The position numbers were made by a program, and so were the translations under genes. Shown here one piece after another: positions 1 to 11,639 of a stretch of 64,000 nucleotides of DNA (positions are counted from its first letter, which is position 1; each line of letters opens with the position of its first letter). A model generated the notes under the pieces. That model did not search any database and was not told the origin of the DNA. It saw only the letters and a list, made by a program, of their open reading frames with translations. Origin of the DNA: Hygrophila difformis (taxonomy: Eukaryota; Streptophyta; Magnoliopsida; Lamiales; Acanthaceae); assembly GCA_030278955.1 (NCBI GenBank), contig JAOANR010000002.1:15460238-15524237 (forward strand). The letters are read 5' to 3'.

Positions 1-2074
1 ACTCCTCTTCCATTAAAATTCTGTGCATGCAAACAGAGGGGCTTATTCCTTTTATATCAGAAATGGTCCATCCGATTGCATGTACATATTTCTTTAGAAT
101 GTCTACCAGAGCTTTTTCTTGTTCTTGTGTCAGCTTGGCTGACACAATCACCGGTAATCTTTTATGTTCAGCGAGAAAGACGTACTTAAGATGATCCGGA
201 AGTGTTTTAAGTTCAAGCTCTGGTGGGCATTCAACGGAAGGCAGTAATTTGCGAGAATTGGATGGGAGAGAGAGATCAGATTTACCTTCAGGATCCTGTG
301 TCAGTACAGGATCCACTTCCTCCTCAGCGGTGCTTTCCTCTTCCTCCGGAATGAACTCAACTCCATCGAATTCTTCAAGGTCCCCAGAGATGGGGTCCTC
401 GAAGTGGACAGCGTTGCAGCTCCTTGGTTGCTCCGCACCTTCAGGCTTCAGTACCTGTTTTGAAACTTTGTTTGGCTCATCAGTCATAGAGTCTATGCTC
501 TCATCCTCACTCCTACTTTCTATTACATCAAACATGGAACAAGATCCCTCAGACGGGAACTTTTGCAGCTTTCCCATGTTGAAATCCAATTCTTCTTCTC
601 CGACTCGGAGCTTGATTTGATTTGATCGCGCGTCTATAAGTGCACCACCGGTTGAGAGAAAGGGGCGGCCTAAGATCAGTGGCATCTCGTAGTCCTCCTC
701 TATATCCAGAATAATGAAGTCGACGGGAAAGAGGGTGCCTCCCGTCTTGACAATTACGTCCTCCAGGATTCCGATTGGATGGGTAATTGATCGGTCTGCC
801 AGCTGTAGCTTCATTGTAACCGGTTCAATTGTTCCCAAGTGAAGACGTTTCACCATGGCAAGTGGCATAACGTTGATGCTCGAACCTAGATCGCACAATC
901 CTTTTCCAACATTAGTTTTCCCAATGTGGATCGGCAGTGTAATACATCCTGGATCTTCCTTCTTCTCCGGTAGCACTCTTTGGATAATGGCACTGCAGCT
1001 GCTGTTCAAAATCACTACTTCCTCCTGCTCAATTTTTCTCTTCCCTGAAATCATTTCTTTAAGAAATTTAGCATAGTCGGGCATTTCTGAAATCATTTCG
1101 ACCAATGGAATAGTGATCTCGACAGCTTTCAGTCTTTCTAAAAACTTTTTAAATTTTTCATCTTGTTCCTTATTTTTAAGACGTGCCGGGTATGGCACCC
1201 TTGGCATGTACTTATTATTGTTTGTTTTTGGTGGTAAAGAGAAGGAAGTTGTACCTTCAACCCTACCCTTTTCAGCTCCCTTTGCAGCTTCAGCCTGCGA
1301 AATAGCTGTTTCTGATTTGTCCTCGACCAGTCCAATACCATCTCCTCCTTCAATCCTTTCATTTTCTTTTTCAACCTCCAACGGATCCTTTTCCTTCTCG
1401 GCCGTCTCTTTTCCATGTCCAACAATTCCTTTTAGAGTCTTGCCTCCCCGCAATGTGATTGCTTTACACTGCGGGTTAGCTTCAGTACTGCTTGGAAGCG
1501 TTCCTTTCCCCCTGTTCTGTAGTTCCTTGGCCAATTGGGTGACTTGCGTCTCCACATTCTTGATTGATGACTGCAGTTGCTGGTTTATATCCTTCTGGTT
1601 GGCTATAAACTCAGTCATCAGATTCTCCAGCCGAGATGGTGGCCTTTGGTTATATTGTTGATTCTGATCAGGTTGGGATTGGAAATTCTGGAAATTTTGG
1701 CCTTGGTTCTGATTAGGCCTCTGTTGGATTTGAGGTTGGAAATTCTGATTCTGATTTTGAAAGTTCTGCACTCTTTGCTGGACGAATCCTTGATTCTGAG
1801 GTCTGAAGTTTTGCTGTGGGTTTTGATTTGCGAACTGGTTGGGCTGGTTTGGCTGCAACAAATGCGCGTTAAGTGCATTGTTGTTGGAGTAAGAGAGGTT
1901 GGGATGGCGATTTTGGTAGTTCCTGGCATAATTATTGCTCTCGGTAGCTATCTGTTGGCATGTATCAGTTGGATGAGGTCCCTGACATAGTCCACAGACA
2001 ACTCCCGATTGCTGTGTTTGAACTTGGTCTGATGATGTTCCTGCCTGAGGAGCGTCTATTCCCTTCCCTTTATC
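1..2074 (-). CDS. pol: Athila-type Gag C-terminus and Pol, partial (frame open to the window edge)
   Basis: Continuation of the gag frame beyond the TAG at 2075-2077. I spot-checked the frame at about 1573, 577 and 4, and all three agree with the gag start at 3310. In order: a zinc knuckle, a second Asn/Gln-rich tract (about 1940-1600), a linker, an aspartic protease with CDLGSSIN (about 895-868), then the region leading into the reverse transcriptase, cut by the edge. I saw no further in-frame stop, so this copy is better preserved than the plus-strand relative. The lack of an ATG just after the stop means expression would need readthrough or a fused Gag-Pol. Confidence 0.8.
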
Positions 2075-3310
2075 CTAGCTCAGCTGTATCGCAGCTACCT
2101 GTTCTTGCAGTTTTTCAAAATCTGTTTTCCCTTCACTTACAGCAAAGACTTTTCTAGGAAGATCCTCCTTCCTATCATCTGTGTTTAGGATGGATCTGTT
2201 GACAGACATTGTCTCAATCTTCTCCCAAGCTTGGTCCATAGGCAAGTGGAGTAAATGTCGTCCGCCAGCAGCGTCTAACATTGTTCTCCATGGATGGGTG
2301 AGTCCTCCGTAGAATTTCCTCAATTGCTCCCAGGGTGCGTACCCATGTTGGGGGCATCGCCTGATGAGGCCCAAGAATCTTTCTTTCGAATCATATAATG
2401 ATTCGTCTGGCTTCATTTTAAAATCTCCAATCTTAGCTCGTCTTTCCTCAATCTTTGATTCCGGAAAATACTTCAGCAAAAAACTCCTCACCAAGTCTGC
2501 CCAAGTGCTCCTCAGATTGATAGGCAATGACTTATACCAGTCCCTGGCACCACTATATAAAGAAAATGGAAACAACATTAGCCTAATAGCATCAGGAGAG
2601 ACTCCCTGATTTTTGATCGTGTCGCAGAGCTCTAGGAAGGTCTGGAGATGATCATGAGGGTCCTCATGATTTGCACCGCAGAACTGATTATTTTGCACCA
2701 AATTAATGAGTGCCGGCTTGAGCTCGAAATTGCGTGCGGGAAAGTGTGCTCTCCCAGGTCCATCCAGATAGGGCTCCACTATTGGTTGCATGAAGTCTGC
2801 TGTTGCTTGCTGCTGTTGTTGATTTCCTTGTTCAGCTTGGTTCTGGTACTGTTGGTGGTAATTGGGAAATTGCTGGAAGTTATGTGGATCTTGTGGGTTG
2901 TTCTGAAACTGATCTGGATTGAAAGCTTGGTTTTGGTATTGTTGGTTTGGTATATTTTGGTTTTGGTGAAATTGGTTTAAGGGTGGTGGTGGTTGTTGGT
3001 GGAATTGCTGGTATTGTTGCTGATTGGGATTTGGTAGATTCTCCTCTTCGTTGGCACGATTAGGATGCTCTACCATTCCTCCGTCAGCTCCATTACCAGG
3101 ATTATTTGGTGGTTGGTCTATGGGAAAGATCGGGGGAATGTTCTGGTTATCTGCCATATCTGATAGGTCGCTGCTCGATGTTTCGGGTGAGGTACGGGTC
3201 CGACGCTCATGCTCTTTCCGTCTTCTGGCTTCTGCCCTCAGTTGGCGAGCGGTCCTTTCTATTTCTAGATCGAACGGTAGCTCCGGTAATGTGTTCCTTC
3301 TCCGTTGCAT
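2075..3310 (-). CDS. gag: Athila-type Gag polyprotein, first part (411 codons)
   Basis: Structural capsid protein of the retrotransposon. The ATG at 3310 lies about 130 bp downstream of the primer site. Residues about 85-180 are a low-complexity Asn/Gln/Pro-rich tract. A retrotransposon-Gag capsid domain follows (about 190-380), recognisable by ELKPALINLV, MLFPFSLYSGARDW and FLLKYFPESK. The frame is stopped by TAG at 2077-2075; beyond it the same frame stays open to the window edge, including a CCHC knuckle (CGLC...H...C). In the related plus-strand copy the equivalent codon is CAG, so the stop looks like a C-to-T change rather than a designed gag-pol boundary. Programmed readthrough cannot be excluded. 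Confidence 0.88.
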   Translation of the reverse strand: MQRRRNTLPELPFDLEIERTARQLRAEARRRKEHERRTRTSPETSSSDLSDMADNQNIPPIFPIDQPPNNPGNGADGGMVEHPNRANEEENLPNPNQQQYQQFHQQPPPPLNQFHQNQNIPNQQYQNQAFNPDQFQNNPQDPHNFQQFPNYHQQYQNQAEQGNQQQQQATADFMQPIVEPYLDGPGRAHFPARNFELKPALINLVQNNQFCGANHEDPHDHLQTFLELCDTIKNQGVSPDAIRLMLFPFSLYSGARDWYKSLPINLRSTWADLVRSFLLKYFPESKIEERRAKIGDFKMKPDESLYDSKERFLGLIRRCPQHGYAPWEQLRKFYGGLTHPWRTMLDAAGGRHLLHLPMDQAWEKIETMSVNRSILNTDDRKEDLPRKVFAVSEGKTDFEKLQEQVAAIQLS

Positions 3311-3440
3311 AAGCAGTTGGTATCAAGCTTTTGACAGTACCTGTACAACCCCCAGGTTAGTAATGGTTCAAGAATATATACAAAAACTATCTATGAGTAA
3401 ATCAGGAGTGTAATTCTCTTAATAAACGGCGCTGCATCCT

Positions 3441-3457
3441 CCCCGGCAACGGCGCCA
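3441..3457 (-). other. Primer-binding site for tRNA-Asp
   Basis: On the minus strand the 17 bases read TGGCGCCGTTGCCGGGG, the exact complement of the 3' end of plant tRNA-Asp including CCA. They directly follow the LTR end (TTTCA). The same 17-mer follows the plus-strand LTR at 47242. Confidence 0.93.
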
Positions 3458-6039
3458 TGAAACTTTTGACGAGTTTGCGTGACACGAGTAATTTTCTGAA
3501 ATATCAGGTTTGGATTTATTAAATGAAAAGAGTTATGATGCAGGGAAGGGGTTTAAGGATATATTAAGATCTCCCTTTTTATTACTCATGTGGGGTTCAA
3601 CCGGCGCTGTGGTCCTTCCCGCCATGAAACTTTTGACAAATATCACGGTGCAACTGGAATTGACCTTCAGTCTGTCACCCTGAAAGTCCCTGGTATCTGC
3701 GCCATGATACTTCTCATAATTTCATGTCTCGAAAACACCTGCCATGAAGCTTTTGAACATCCTCCCACTGTATGAGTATTTTCCCAAAATATTATGTTTT
3801 TATTTACTCGTGTCAAGAAACTGTGCTCCCGAAAGCGCACGGGTCAAAAATTGCAGTAATTTATAGTAAGTACCGGATCGTTCACTGGAGGATGTGCGAT
3901 GGAAGCAGGGCCCACGTCGTTTACTAAGATTTTCCACTCGGTTACTCGATTCAAGTTTTGCAAGGTTTTCTAACAACTACTTGACATGAATTAAACCAGA
4001 TCATGAAAGCAGTAAAAATTATCCTACAAAGCATGGTAAATTAGGTTGAAGAAAGCAATTAAATCTATACTACGAAAGCAATATAAAATTATGCTACACT
4101 ATCTAGAAAGCAAGTTTAATATGACAGAAGGGACAGGGAGGAAATAATAAAGATTGGACAAGATTTAGATGAAACACAATTAAACTTCCATTTTTATACA
4201 CAGATCTTAGCTTGGGATAATCCTCTAGTTAGCTAACTCTCATGCTTTCTACGCCATGTTCCCTTTAACAGACAGGTACTTACGGTGAGAATTTACATGC
4301 TCTTAAGACCTCAATTTCTAAGATACCACAGACTCACAACTGCCCTTACATGGCCATGTTAAGGCGTATTATTCATCTGTGGTGGATAAGCAACACCTGA
4401 CACATCATTAGTTGACATGCCAAGTACTCCTAACATTCCCCCATGTCACACCCAAAGTTTCAAATCAAGCCTCAAACCATTCCATAACTCTCAAACCTTT
4501 TAACAGGTGGACAGCTTATAATTCTTCCGAGTGACCTCTATGAAAGCATTTAAAGGAAAGCAGTAAAGAAAGCATTTTAAATCTATCACTCGGAATCATT
4601 AAAAACGTCTCTTTCCGTTAGTATAAAAGAGCCCCTGGTCTTGGTGACCAGATACAGATCAAGAACCCCCGAGATATCAATAAGCCACAGGGCTTACAAC
4701 ATCTGGGTAGTTATGAGATACAAACTAAATGAAACAAATTCATAGATGAATCTGTTCCGGATGTACTCACTCAAGACTCAATTCTAGACTTTGGCAGAAG
4801 AAGATAGTAGTCGAAGGAATACTCGACCCTACTTTAGAAATTCACCAAGGCCTATATGTTGTTCCTCTAGTATTTTTTTATCACATCTCATCTACACCCA
4901 AGTGGATATTGACTTAATGCGATATCTAATATCAGATTTCCAACACACAGCAATTTTGAGAAGCAAATGAATATTTGAAAATCATTCCCTAAACAGGTAC
5001 TAAACTCTCAATTAAAACACAGATCCTTTCAGTCTAGATGAGACCTAATCGCTGACTCTGCTTCTAAGCTCTCAAAATCAACCCCCAGTAGAATGTGAAT
5101 TAGTCATAACTGTTGAATTTATCCCTTGCTCAGATCCGGATTATATAAAAGAATTTTTGTTGGAAATTTATTATGCAACATCTGATTTAAATCAGGGCTT
5201 CTGTGTCCAAGGGGAAGGATCCCCAAAATAGCAATAAGACCAGAACATCTACATAATAGTATCATGCATACAAGTATATGAAAAGGAAAATAAAGTACCC
5301 CAAAATATATGGTGGGGTTAAACAGAATGCGATACACAAAGGTGAATTAGCCTGAGATGAGAAGAAATTGGCTAAAAAGAGTGCCAGAGATAGTTGGGGC
5401 TTTCCGGACTGCAAACATCTGCAGTCCGGTCCCCAATTTTCCCAGATGACTGATTTTAGACAGAAAGAATCCCAAACAACGGTGACCGCCGTCATTTAGT
5501 TTTCTTTTATCTGTGAGTGGAAGAAAAACCCACATATTTCTTGCTGTAATATGTCTTAACTGATGTTGGTCGGCATCAGTTAATACTATTGCAACTTGAA
5601 TTCAGGTTGAGAAATTAAGATAAAGAAAATTAAAACTGTATCTGATTAGGAATTGGCTGAGTGACTAATCGAAACTCTTAGTGAAGAGAACGCTCGCCGA
5701 AGCTTCCACCAACCACTAACCCGATCATGCAAAATAACAGATAATGATTGACACACAGAAGACGGGTTAATCGATATCCCTGTGAAGGGACCTTTCACCA
5801 ACATTAATCTGTGGTGTTTTTCACTATCCGTTCATACACACAACGAAAAGGAAAACTTGAAAATAAGGAAAATGTTTTTGGTATTGTGCGGGTGTTAAGC
5901 ACACAATAAGTGGATACTAATGGGTTGAAATGTGTAATGGATAGAAATCAGATGAATTGGGCCTAGACCCAATACATCCATGCAACTTACACAAATCATA
6001 GAAGAAAAATATTTTTGGAATTTTCAAGATAGAAGGGAT

Positions 6040-6490
6040 AGTTCAATTCGAATTACTGGGGTAATTCGAAATGAGAATGCAAGAAGGATGAAGTATTACT
6101 TTACCCAATTGATCATTGCCAGAAATTGGAACATCATCTAATTCGAATTATTGACCAATTCGAATTAATTCGAATTGGCGAAGTCCTTTTCTTGCTCAAA
6201 TTGACTAAGGCATTTACCTCAAGGGGGAGGTGAATTCGAATTGTCCAGCAATTCGAGTTAATTCGAATTGGACAATTCGAATTGGTAAGAGATGGGGAAT
6301 AAACTAAGGCATGAATGGGTGGTATGCAATACAATGTGGTTTCCCTTCCCAATTCGAATTGTTGAACCAATTCGAATTAATTCGAATTAGAGAATTCAAA
6401 TTGGTTGAAAACCACATGGAAATTTTTGGGTATGCAATTCGAATTTCTTAGGCAATTCGAGATAATTCGAATTGCACAATTCGAATTACA
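6040..6490. repeat. Palindrome array (AATTCGAATT type), downstream LTR array
   Basis: Repeated units built as half-site, central palindrome, half-site. Palindrome centres occur at 6156-6177, 6249-6270, 6368-6389 and 6453-6474. Each is CAATTCG, an inner octamer close to AATTAATT, then CGAATTG, 22 bp in total, with extra AATTCGAATT half-sites 10-25 bp on either side. The array lies about 0.9-1.3 kb downstream of the LTR TATA box on the minus strand, probably within the transcribed part. Confidence 0.85.
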
Positions 6491-7353
6491 CATTTTCAAA
6501 CAACAACAATTTTTGTTCTCACAAGTATGGGTTAGGTGAACACTGTGCTGTAATGATGGTTTTAGATTTACTAAATCCCTCATCTCACATCAATGTCATT
6601 TCACAGCCACCCTAGTGGAATTTTCAAGAAATAAACAAACACATGTCCAGTGGGTATTGGCAAGATTCAAACCCTATTTCTACAAACAAAGGATCAAAGA
6701 TCAAAGAACCTAAAACATCTAGTTATCTAAGAACTGCATGAACAAACTAAGAACCCTCAAGTTATCTAAGGCAGCATGAAATAGGATCAAGGCAGGAAAA
6801 AATAAAGCATAAAAATAAATATCAACAAACCTAAAAACATCTAAAATCTAAGAACACTTATTTGAAGCTCTAAGGTACAAAATCAAGCCAAAAACCCACC
6901 AATCATGCATTTATGAAGTTTGAATGTCAACTAGGACATAATAAATGTAACCTAGTTGAAACAAACAAACATACTAAGCATTTATTTCTAGAGAAAGCAT
7001 TAAAGAGTGCCAAAACACATGAATAACACCATTTCTGGAAATTTTTCTTGTATTGACACTTTGAAGGCAAAATAAAGAACCCAAGACCATCATTAACTTG
7101 AAGGTAGGGTTTATTCTAACTAGAAAGCTTGTAGAAATTCTGGAAATGGCTACACTAAGGGTTACACAAACTGCTTCTACACTAAACTAAGATCAAAGCA
7201 TGTAAAGATTACACTACTTGCAAGAAAAATAATCTAAACTAAACTAACTACCTACCTAACCCTTAAGGGGTGTGGAACCTCCTGTTGTTCTTTTTGTCCC
7301 AAGCTGCTTTTTGGCAAAATTCTTGATCTCTTGATTCTGTTGTGGAAGGTCTG

Positions 7354-7361
7354 CTTTTATA
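7354..7361 (-). promoter_or_regulatory. LTR TATA box
   Basis: TATAAAAG on the minus strand, at the same relative place as TATAAAAG at 43047 and 62799 in the plus-strand LTRs. It lies directly downstream of the promoter-proximal palindrome array. Confidence 0.7.
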
Positions 7362-7429
7362 GACAAACTTCAAAACCCTAGGCCCACCAATGTTGTGCTC
7401 ATGCTCCACAGCTTGATGAGTGAAGTTCG

Positions 7430-7810
7430 AATTAATTCAATCAATTCGAATTAATTCAAATTGTGAGGTTTCCTCCTTGAGCTGGAAATGTGGCCTTCAG
7501 TAGTCAATTCGAATTGTTGTGAAGAATTCGAATTGGTCTTTTCTCGAATTGGATGAGGGTTTCTGCTTGGCTTCCTTGCATTTGTTGGCAATTCGAATTG
7601 TTTGTGCCAATTCGAATTGGACAATTCGAATTGCATCTTCTTGCCTTTGGGTGTCTTCTCTCTTCATTCCCTAATTCGAATTAATTCGAACTTGAACAAT
7701 TCGAATTAGGCTTCTGCATCCCTTCCAACACTTAACCATTTCTTTGTTCTCTTCAGCAATTCGAATTGTGTGCAATTCGAATTAATTCGAATTGCACAAT
7801 TCGAATTGTG
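7430..7810. repeat. Palindrome array (AATTCGAATT type), promoter-proximal LTR array
   Basis: A second array of the same half-site/palindrome/half-site units, with a full palindrome at 7773-7794 and many AATTCGAATT half-sites at about 7430-7700. On the minus strand it sits immediately upstream of the TATA box at 7361-7354, where U3 regulatory sites are expected. The plus-strand LTR has an array of the other core type in the same place. Confidence 0.85.
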
Positions 7811-8141
7811 CTTTAACACTTAACTAAATTTCAGTTGTGGGATTTTCAATCTTTTTCCCATCTTTTTGGATTTTTGTGGGCTCTTTTATTCTTTTGCCCA
7901 TCTTTTCATTCCTTTTTCTTCTCTTTTTCCTTTTTTCATGTTTTTGGATTTTTCTAACACAAATACAATTAAAAATTGCATATTTTGTGTCTTTTCATTA
8001 CCGGCTTGATGTTTTTACAAACTAGCATTAATCTGTCAAATTCAACTGCTTTCTTATTACAATAAGATGGAAACACGATCAAAATGTCCGTCTCAGACAC
8101 GGAAATGGATTGAAAATAATGGTCAATTTTGGCCATTATCA

Positions 8142-9042
8142 TCGACTTTTGAGAAACACATGATTTGTGAGATATTTCTAAACGATAAAACATGTATTTT
8201 TAAAAAATTCCCGTTAATCTAGGCTGAGCTAGATCTCCACATAAGTAGGGGGTGAGTGCTCTGCAGGGCGCCCCTTTATCTTGAAATTCGTGCCCGAGTA
8301 GACGAAATGTGATATATTGTGAAATTGTGCCAAAACGGCCATTGTGAAATTAGTCTACACTCTCGGGTGTATCCGTATGGGTTACTCGAGGTTCTGGAGT
8401 GGTACTGTGTATGGCGCGATACTCGGATTGATTCGGCAATTCTGAAACTTGATACTTGAGAAACTTGATACATGAGAAATGAGATACTTGAGATATATGG
8501 TTGTGGCGTCCTCTTCTTAGTTAACGGGAGAAGATTTAAAAGACTTGAATTTTTATTTATTTATTTATTTATGTCGTTAATTATGCATTTTAAATTATGT
8601 CGTTAAATTTATGCCTATGCCTTAAATTATCAATTTTAAATTAAATGGCTTATGAGAAATTATGGATTTTATCATTGTCCAACATGCATGCTTAAAATGA
8701 ATTTTTAAATTAAAAACCCCTTTATTGCTATGCTAGCATACATCCGGGGGGATTTATTTTGGACATTTTATTATTTTCTGCATGATACTGCATACGGGCA
8801 TGTTAACCCGTGTTTTGGCCATGTCGGCCCTATATTTTATTTCCGCTGCATAAACTTATATTTCCGCTGCGTATATGAATAATTATTATTTTTAAAATAT
8901 AAGTACTTCCGGACTTGGTTTTTTTAAATTATTTTATACCATTAGCCTTGCATCTCTCAAGTGAGCTCGAATGAAGTCGTGTCTTGCTTGGGAGGTGTGG
9001 CGGTAGCATCCCGGCCTGGGTGATCAAATCCGGGGTGTTACA
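8142..9042 (+). repeat. Tekay-like (chromovirus-type) 5' LTR, 3' portion
   Basis: Ends CCGGGGTGTTACA at 9042, followed by an initiator-Met primer site. The last 350 bp match, in reverse complement, the LTR starting at 37960: TGTAACACCCCGG, the CCGCCACACCTCCC block, and paired GCAGCGGAA blocks. Its 5' portion lies left of the Athila insertion at 8141, outside the window. Confidence 0.85.
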
Positions 9043-9045
9043 AGT

Positions 9046-9057
9046 TAGTATCAGAGC
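9046..9057 (+). other. Primer-binding site, initiator tRNA-Met (one mismatch)
   Basis: TAGTATCAGAGC, four bases after the LTR end. The canonical form is TGGTATCAGAGC, so the second base has changed G to A. This primer choice is usual for Tekay-like chromoviruses and copia elements. Confidence 0.85.
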
Positions 9058-9479
9058 CCGGAATATTTTTAAAGCTACTATTATTATTTTAAACAATTAT
9101 TTAAAAACTAGTATTATTTTTAAATTTATTATTAAACACACTAGAATTATTTTGAGCCCAAGTTTTTGTCCCAATCACTAATACTTATTATTTTATAAAA
9201 ATCCCAAATTTTTTAGCCCAAAAAAATTTTAGCCCAATTTTTTTTACCTAGCCCAATTTTTTTTAGACCAAAGAATTATTAGATTTTGGCCCAATATAGA
9301 GGCCCAACATTTTTATTATTATTATCCATGGTATGAATTTATTTTTTTAAAAAACACATGGATAAAATTAAATTTTGTTGGGGGGATTGCATATGCATAC
9401 TTGCATGTAGACTTAAATTATTGCATCTCCTAACTTTACATTTGACATGTTCTAACTCTAACCTACTTGTTGACACTAG

Positions 9480-9875
9480 ATGGCCGAACCAAATGCGAAT
9501 ATGGTGAACCTTATGATGAAATTAGCCAATGCCTATCTCGAATCTCAACAACATATAATTTATTTCAAGACGCGGGTAGGACAGCTAGAAGCTAACATGG
9601 CCCATCTGGGACATCTTAGGAAAGCTGACCATCATGACATAACCCAACTCAAGGCCCAAGTCGCCGAACTTCAAGCCCAAGTGGTTACACTTCAAAACAA
9701 GAATAACGAACTAGAGATGCAAGTAGGGCACTTGGGGATGGAGCTGACTAACTTAGCTGATGACGTATTTCCTCATAGCCCTGAGCCCACTTCCGATGCT
9801 GGGCCATCCAGTCCGATCGACATATCCAGCGACGAGGACGATCACATTGAGGATGCACCTACCTATTCACTCTAG
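9480..9875 (+). CDS. Small coiled-coil protein upstream of gag in the Tekay-like element (131 aa)
   Basis: ATG at 9480 to TAG at 9873-9875. Residues about 25-95 show heptad-like spacing of Leu/Val/Met (for example AQVAELQAQVVTLQ), a clear coiled-coil prediction. The C-terminus is acidic and Ser/Pro-rich (SPIDISSDEDD). There is no zinc knuckle or known Gag block, so it is not simply displaced gag. It lies between the primer site and gag, where these elements usually have only a leader. The frame is intact although the following gag-pol carries many frameshifts. It may be an element-encoded accessory factor or a captured host fragment; the function is unknown. Confidence 0.55.
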   Translation: MAEPNANMVNLMMKLANAYLESQQHIIYFKTRVGQLEANMAHLGHLRKADHHDITQLKAQVAELQAQVVTLQNKNNELEMQVGHLGMELTNLADDVFPHSPEPTSDAGPSSPIDISSDEDDHIEDAPTYSL

Positions 9876-10398
9876 ACTTAGAGATATATATATTGATGCA
9901 CTATATCTACTAGTACTACTATTTCCATTCTTATGATTGTACTCGAATACAATTTTCTAATGAGCAATAAAAAAAGTTTATGAGCATTTATTACACAAGG
10001 ATATTTAAATTACTAGTTATATTTTATTTTTTAAATGCCTTGATGAGACTCAATCAAACAAACATACAAGGTATTTGTTAAATTAAATAAATAAATAATA
10101 TATAACCATATACAATAAAGAGATAACAATCAAACATGGGTACCTCAAACCCTAAACCCTAAAACCCTAGACCCTAGGGTCTCGAAAAAAAAAACGAAAA
10201 ACGAAAACGAAAACAAACAACAAGTAGTAAACAACTCCCAATGATAACGAAAAGTACACTAAACTCCAAAAACAACTTCTACTAACAGGTTCCAGTGGAT
10301 TGAAACCTGTTAATACCACTCTTATATTTATTAAATTAATTTACAAGTATTACATCATACTCTTACAAGAAAATCTAACCTCTTGTGCTTGTAACAGA
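9876..10398 (+). other. Leader/spacer between the small ORF and gag, with a telomere-like stretch
   Basis: A/T-rich sequence with no gene. At 10147-10178 it holds degenerate tandem CCCTAAA units (plant telomere motif, or telo-box when short), followed by an A-rich run. Nothing else is recognised. Confidence 0.6.
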
Positions 10399-11500
10399 AT
10401 GGCACCGAGAGGCAGACCATGTAACGAGCCCGTCTCACCAAATACCAACGAGGCCCCGAGACAACCCGAACTGCCAAACCCAAATGAGGGTGTTCACGCT
10501 CAAGAAGAGCCGACAGCCCCTGAACCAAACAATATAGGTGACCACCTACGCACTCTAGAGGAGGTTCTCATCGCGCTAGGGAACGCGCAGGTGAACCAGG
10601 GCCAAGCGGCTGCGGTGCCTCCACCGCAAGCTCGCATTAATTACCTGGCTGTGGTAAACCAATATCACCCGCCACACTACGCCAGTGAAGAGGACCCTGC
10701 GAAGTTAGAAGAGTGGGTGAGAACGTTTGACAAGTTGTTAAACGCTGTCAAGTGCCCAAACGGGGAAAAGGTGCACGTAGCCTCGTATTACCTAGGAGGC
10801 GAGGCCGATGACTGGTGGCAAGCCACTCAAGGAAAGTTAGGAGAAGAGGATGAACCCTACTCTTGGGACGAGTTTATGGAACTGCTGCGAGATCGGTTTT
10901 ACCCCTTAAGCACTAAGGCCTCGATGTACGAGGACTTCCTATCCTGAAGCAAGGGGACAAACCATGCAGGAGTACTACGCACGATTTAAGGAACTGGTGC
11001 GTTTCACGCCACGCCTAGTGCCTAATGACGCTGAAAGGGCCCAAAAGTTTGAAATGGGGTTAAACCTGGCCATCCGGGAAGTGATCACAGGAGTTCACTA
11101 CCCTGATCTGCAGGCAGTCTATGATCTTGCAGTGGCAGTGGCACGCGTACAATAGCTGAAGAGGAGAGTGAGCAGGGAGCCCAGTCGTGGTCCCCAGGAT
11201 AAGAAGGTTAGAGACAACCGGAACAAGAACAATGCAAGGGGGAATGACTATCGGGGAGGACCCAATAGACCCCAGCAGGCAAACAACGGAGGGAATAATG
11301 GGAGGAACGATAACCGAGAAGGCTTCATACCGCCATGCCCGAGGTGCGGCAGACCTCATCTAGCGAGGGCCAGCCCACAACAGGGTGCATGTCTCCGATG
11401 CGGTCGGATGGGACATCAGAGGCGTGATTTTCGCATTTGCCTCGAGAACATCACCAAGAGGGATGACTTGGTTGCGGGATCAGCATAGCCTCGTAATCAA
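10399..11500 (+). pseudogene. gag: Tekay-like gag, frameshifted
   Basis: ATG at 10399. The capsid region is recognisable from about 10630 (YHPPHYASEEDPAKLEEWV, YYLGGEADDWW, LLRDRFYPL). The frame breaks at about 10943 and resumes at 10964 (MQEYYARFKELVRFTPRL). An in-frame TAG at 11153-11155 follows, and then a basic RNA-binding region with CX2C...H knuckle remnants around 11337-11430 (CLRCGRMGH), where the final Cys is missing. At least two indels and one stop; this copy cannot make Gag. Confidence 0.85.
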
Positions 11501-11639
11501 AACGGCCAGGAAAGCAACAATTAGGGATTTCGACCCCCTCAAAATCCGTATCCCAACCAGAACCAGCGCCCTCCACAGAAACCGAACCCGAATAACCAGC
11601 CAAATCAGCAGGGCAACCAGGGACGCCCCATGGGATGGC

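Larger units (their letters stand above)
1..8141 (-). mobile_element. Athila-type Ty3/gypsy retrotransposon, 5' part, truncated by window edge
   Basis: Read on the minus strand the order is 5' LTR (8141-3458), tRNA-Asp primer site (3457-3441), leader, gag, then pol running off the window at position 1. The LTR starts TGATAATGGCC and ends in AAAGTTTCA, with the primer site directly abutting. The Gag and RT lineage, the tRNA-Asp primer and the gag-pol layout place it in the Athila clade. The right flank is the LTR of a Tekay-like element, so this copy inserted into that LTR. The other insertion edge is outside the window, so its target duplication cannot be checked. It is a relative, not a near-identical copy, of the plus-strand element at 42232-64000. 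Confidence 0.9.
3458..8141 (-). repeat. 5' LTR of the minus-strand Athila element (4684 bp)
   Basis: Bounded by TGATAATGGCC (8141 downward) and ...AAAGTTTCA at 3458, next to the primer site. It aligns along its length with the plus-strand LTR 42232-47241: same termini, same TATA position, same array positions. Near its 3' end there are three degenerate echoes of the LTR/primer-site junction (3621-3637, 3701-3716, 3741-3757). Several short ORFs inside show no family signature and are not called. Confidence 0.9.

Noticed and set aside
1577..1990. Leu/Ile-rich ORFs opposite the Asn/Gln-rich Gag tracts (also 2648-2980, 47661-48056, 48747-49130)
   Set aside because: Antisense of CAA/AAC-rich codons gives Leu/Val/Ile runs that mimic membrane proteins; these are shadows.
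3441..3457. Plus-strand CCCCGGCAACGGCGCCA, identical to the tRNA-Asp 3' end
   Set aside because: Only the last 17 bases are present and they abut an LTR; it is the primer-binding site on the other strand, not a tRNA gene.
10147..10178. Telomere or chromosome end
   Set aside because: Only about four degenerate CCCTAAA-like units inside a retrotransposon leader; an interstitial motif at most.
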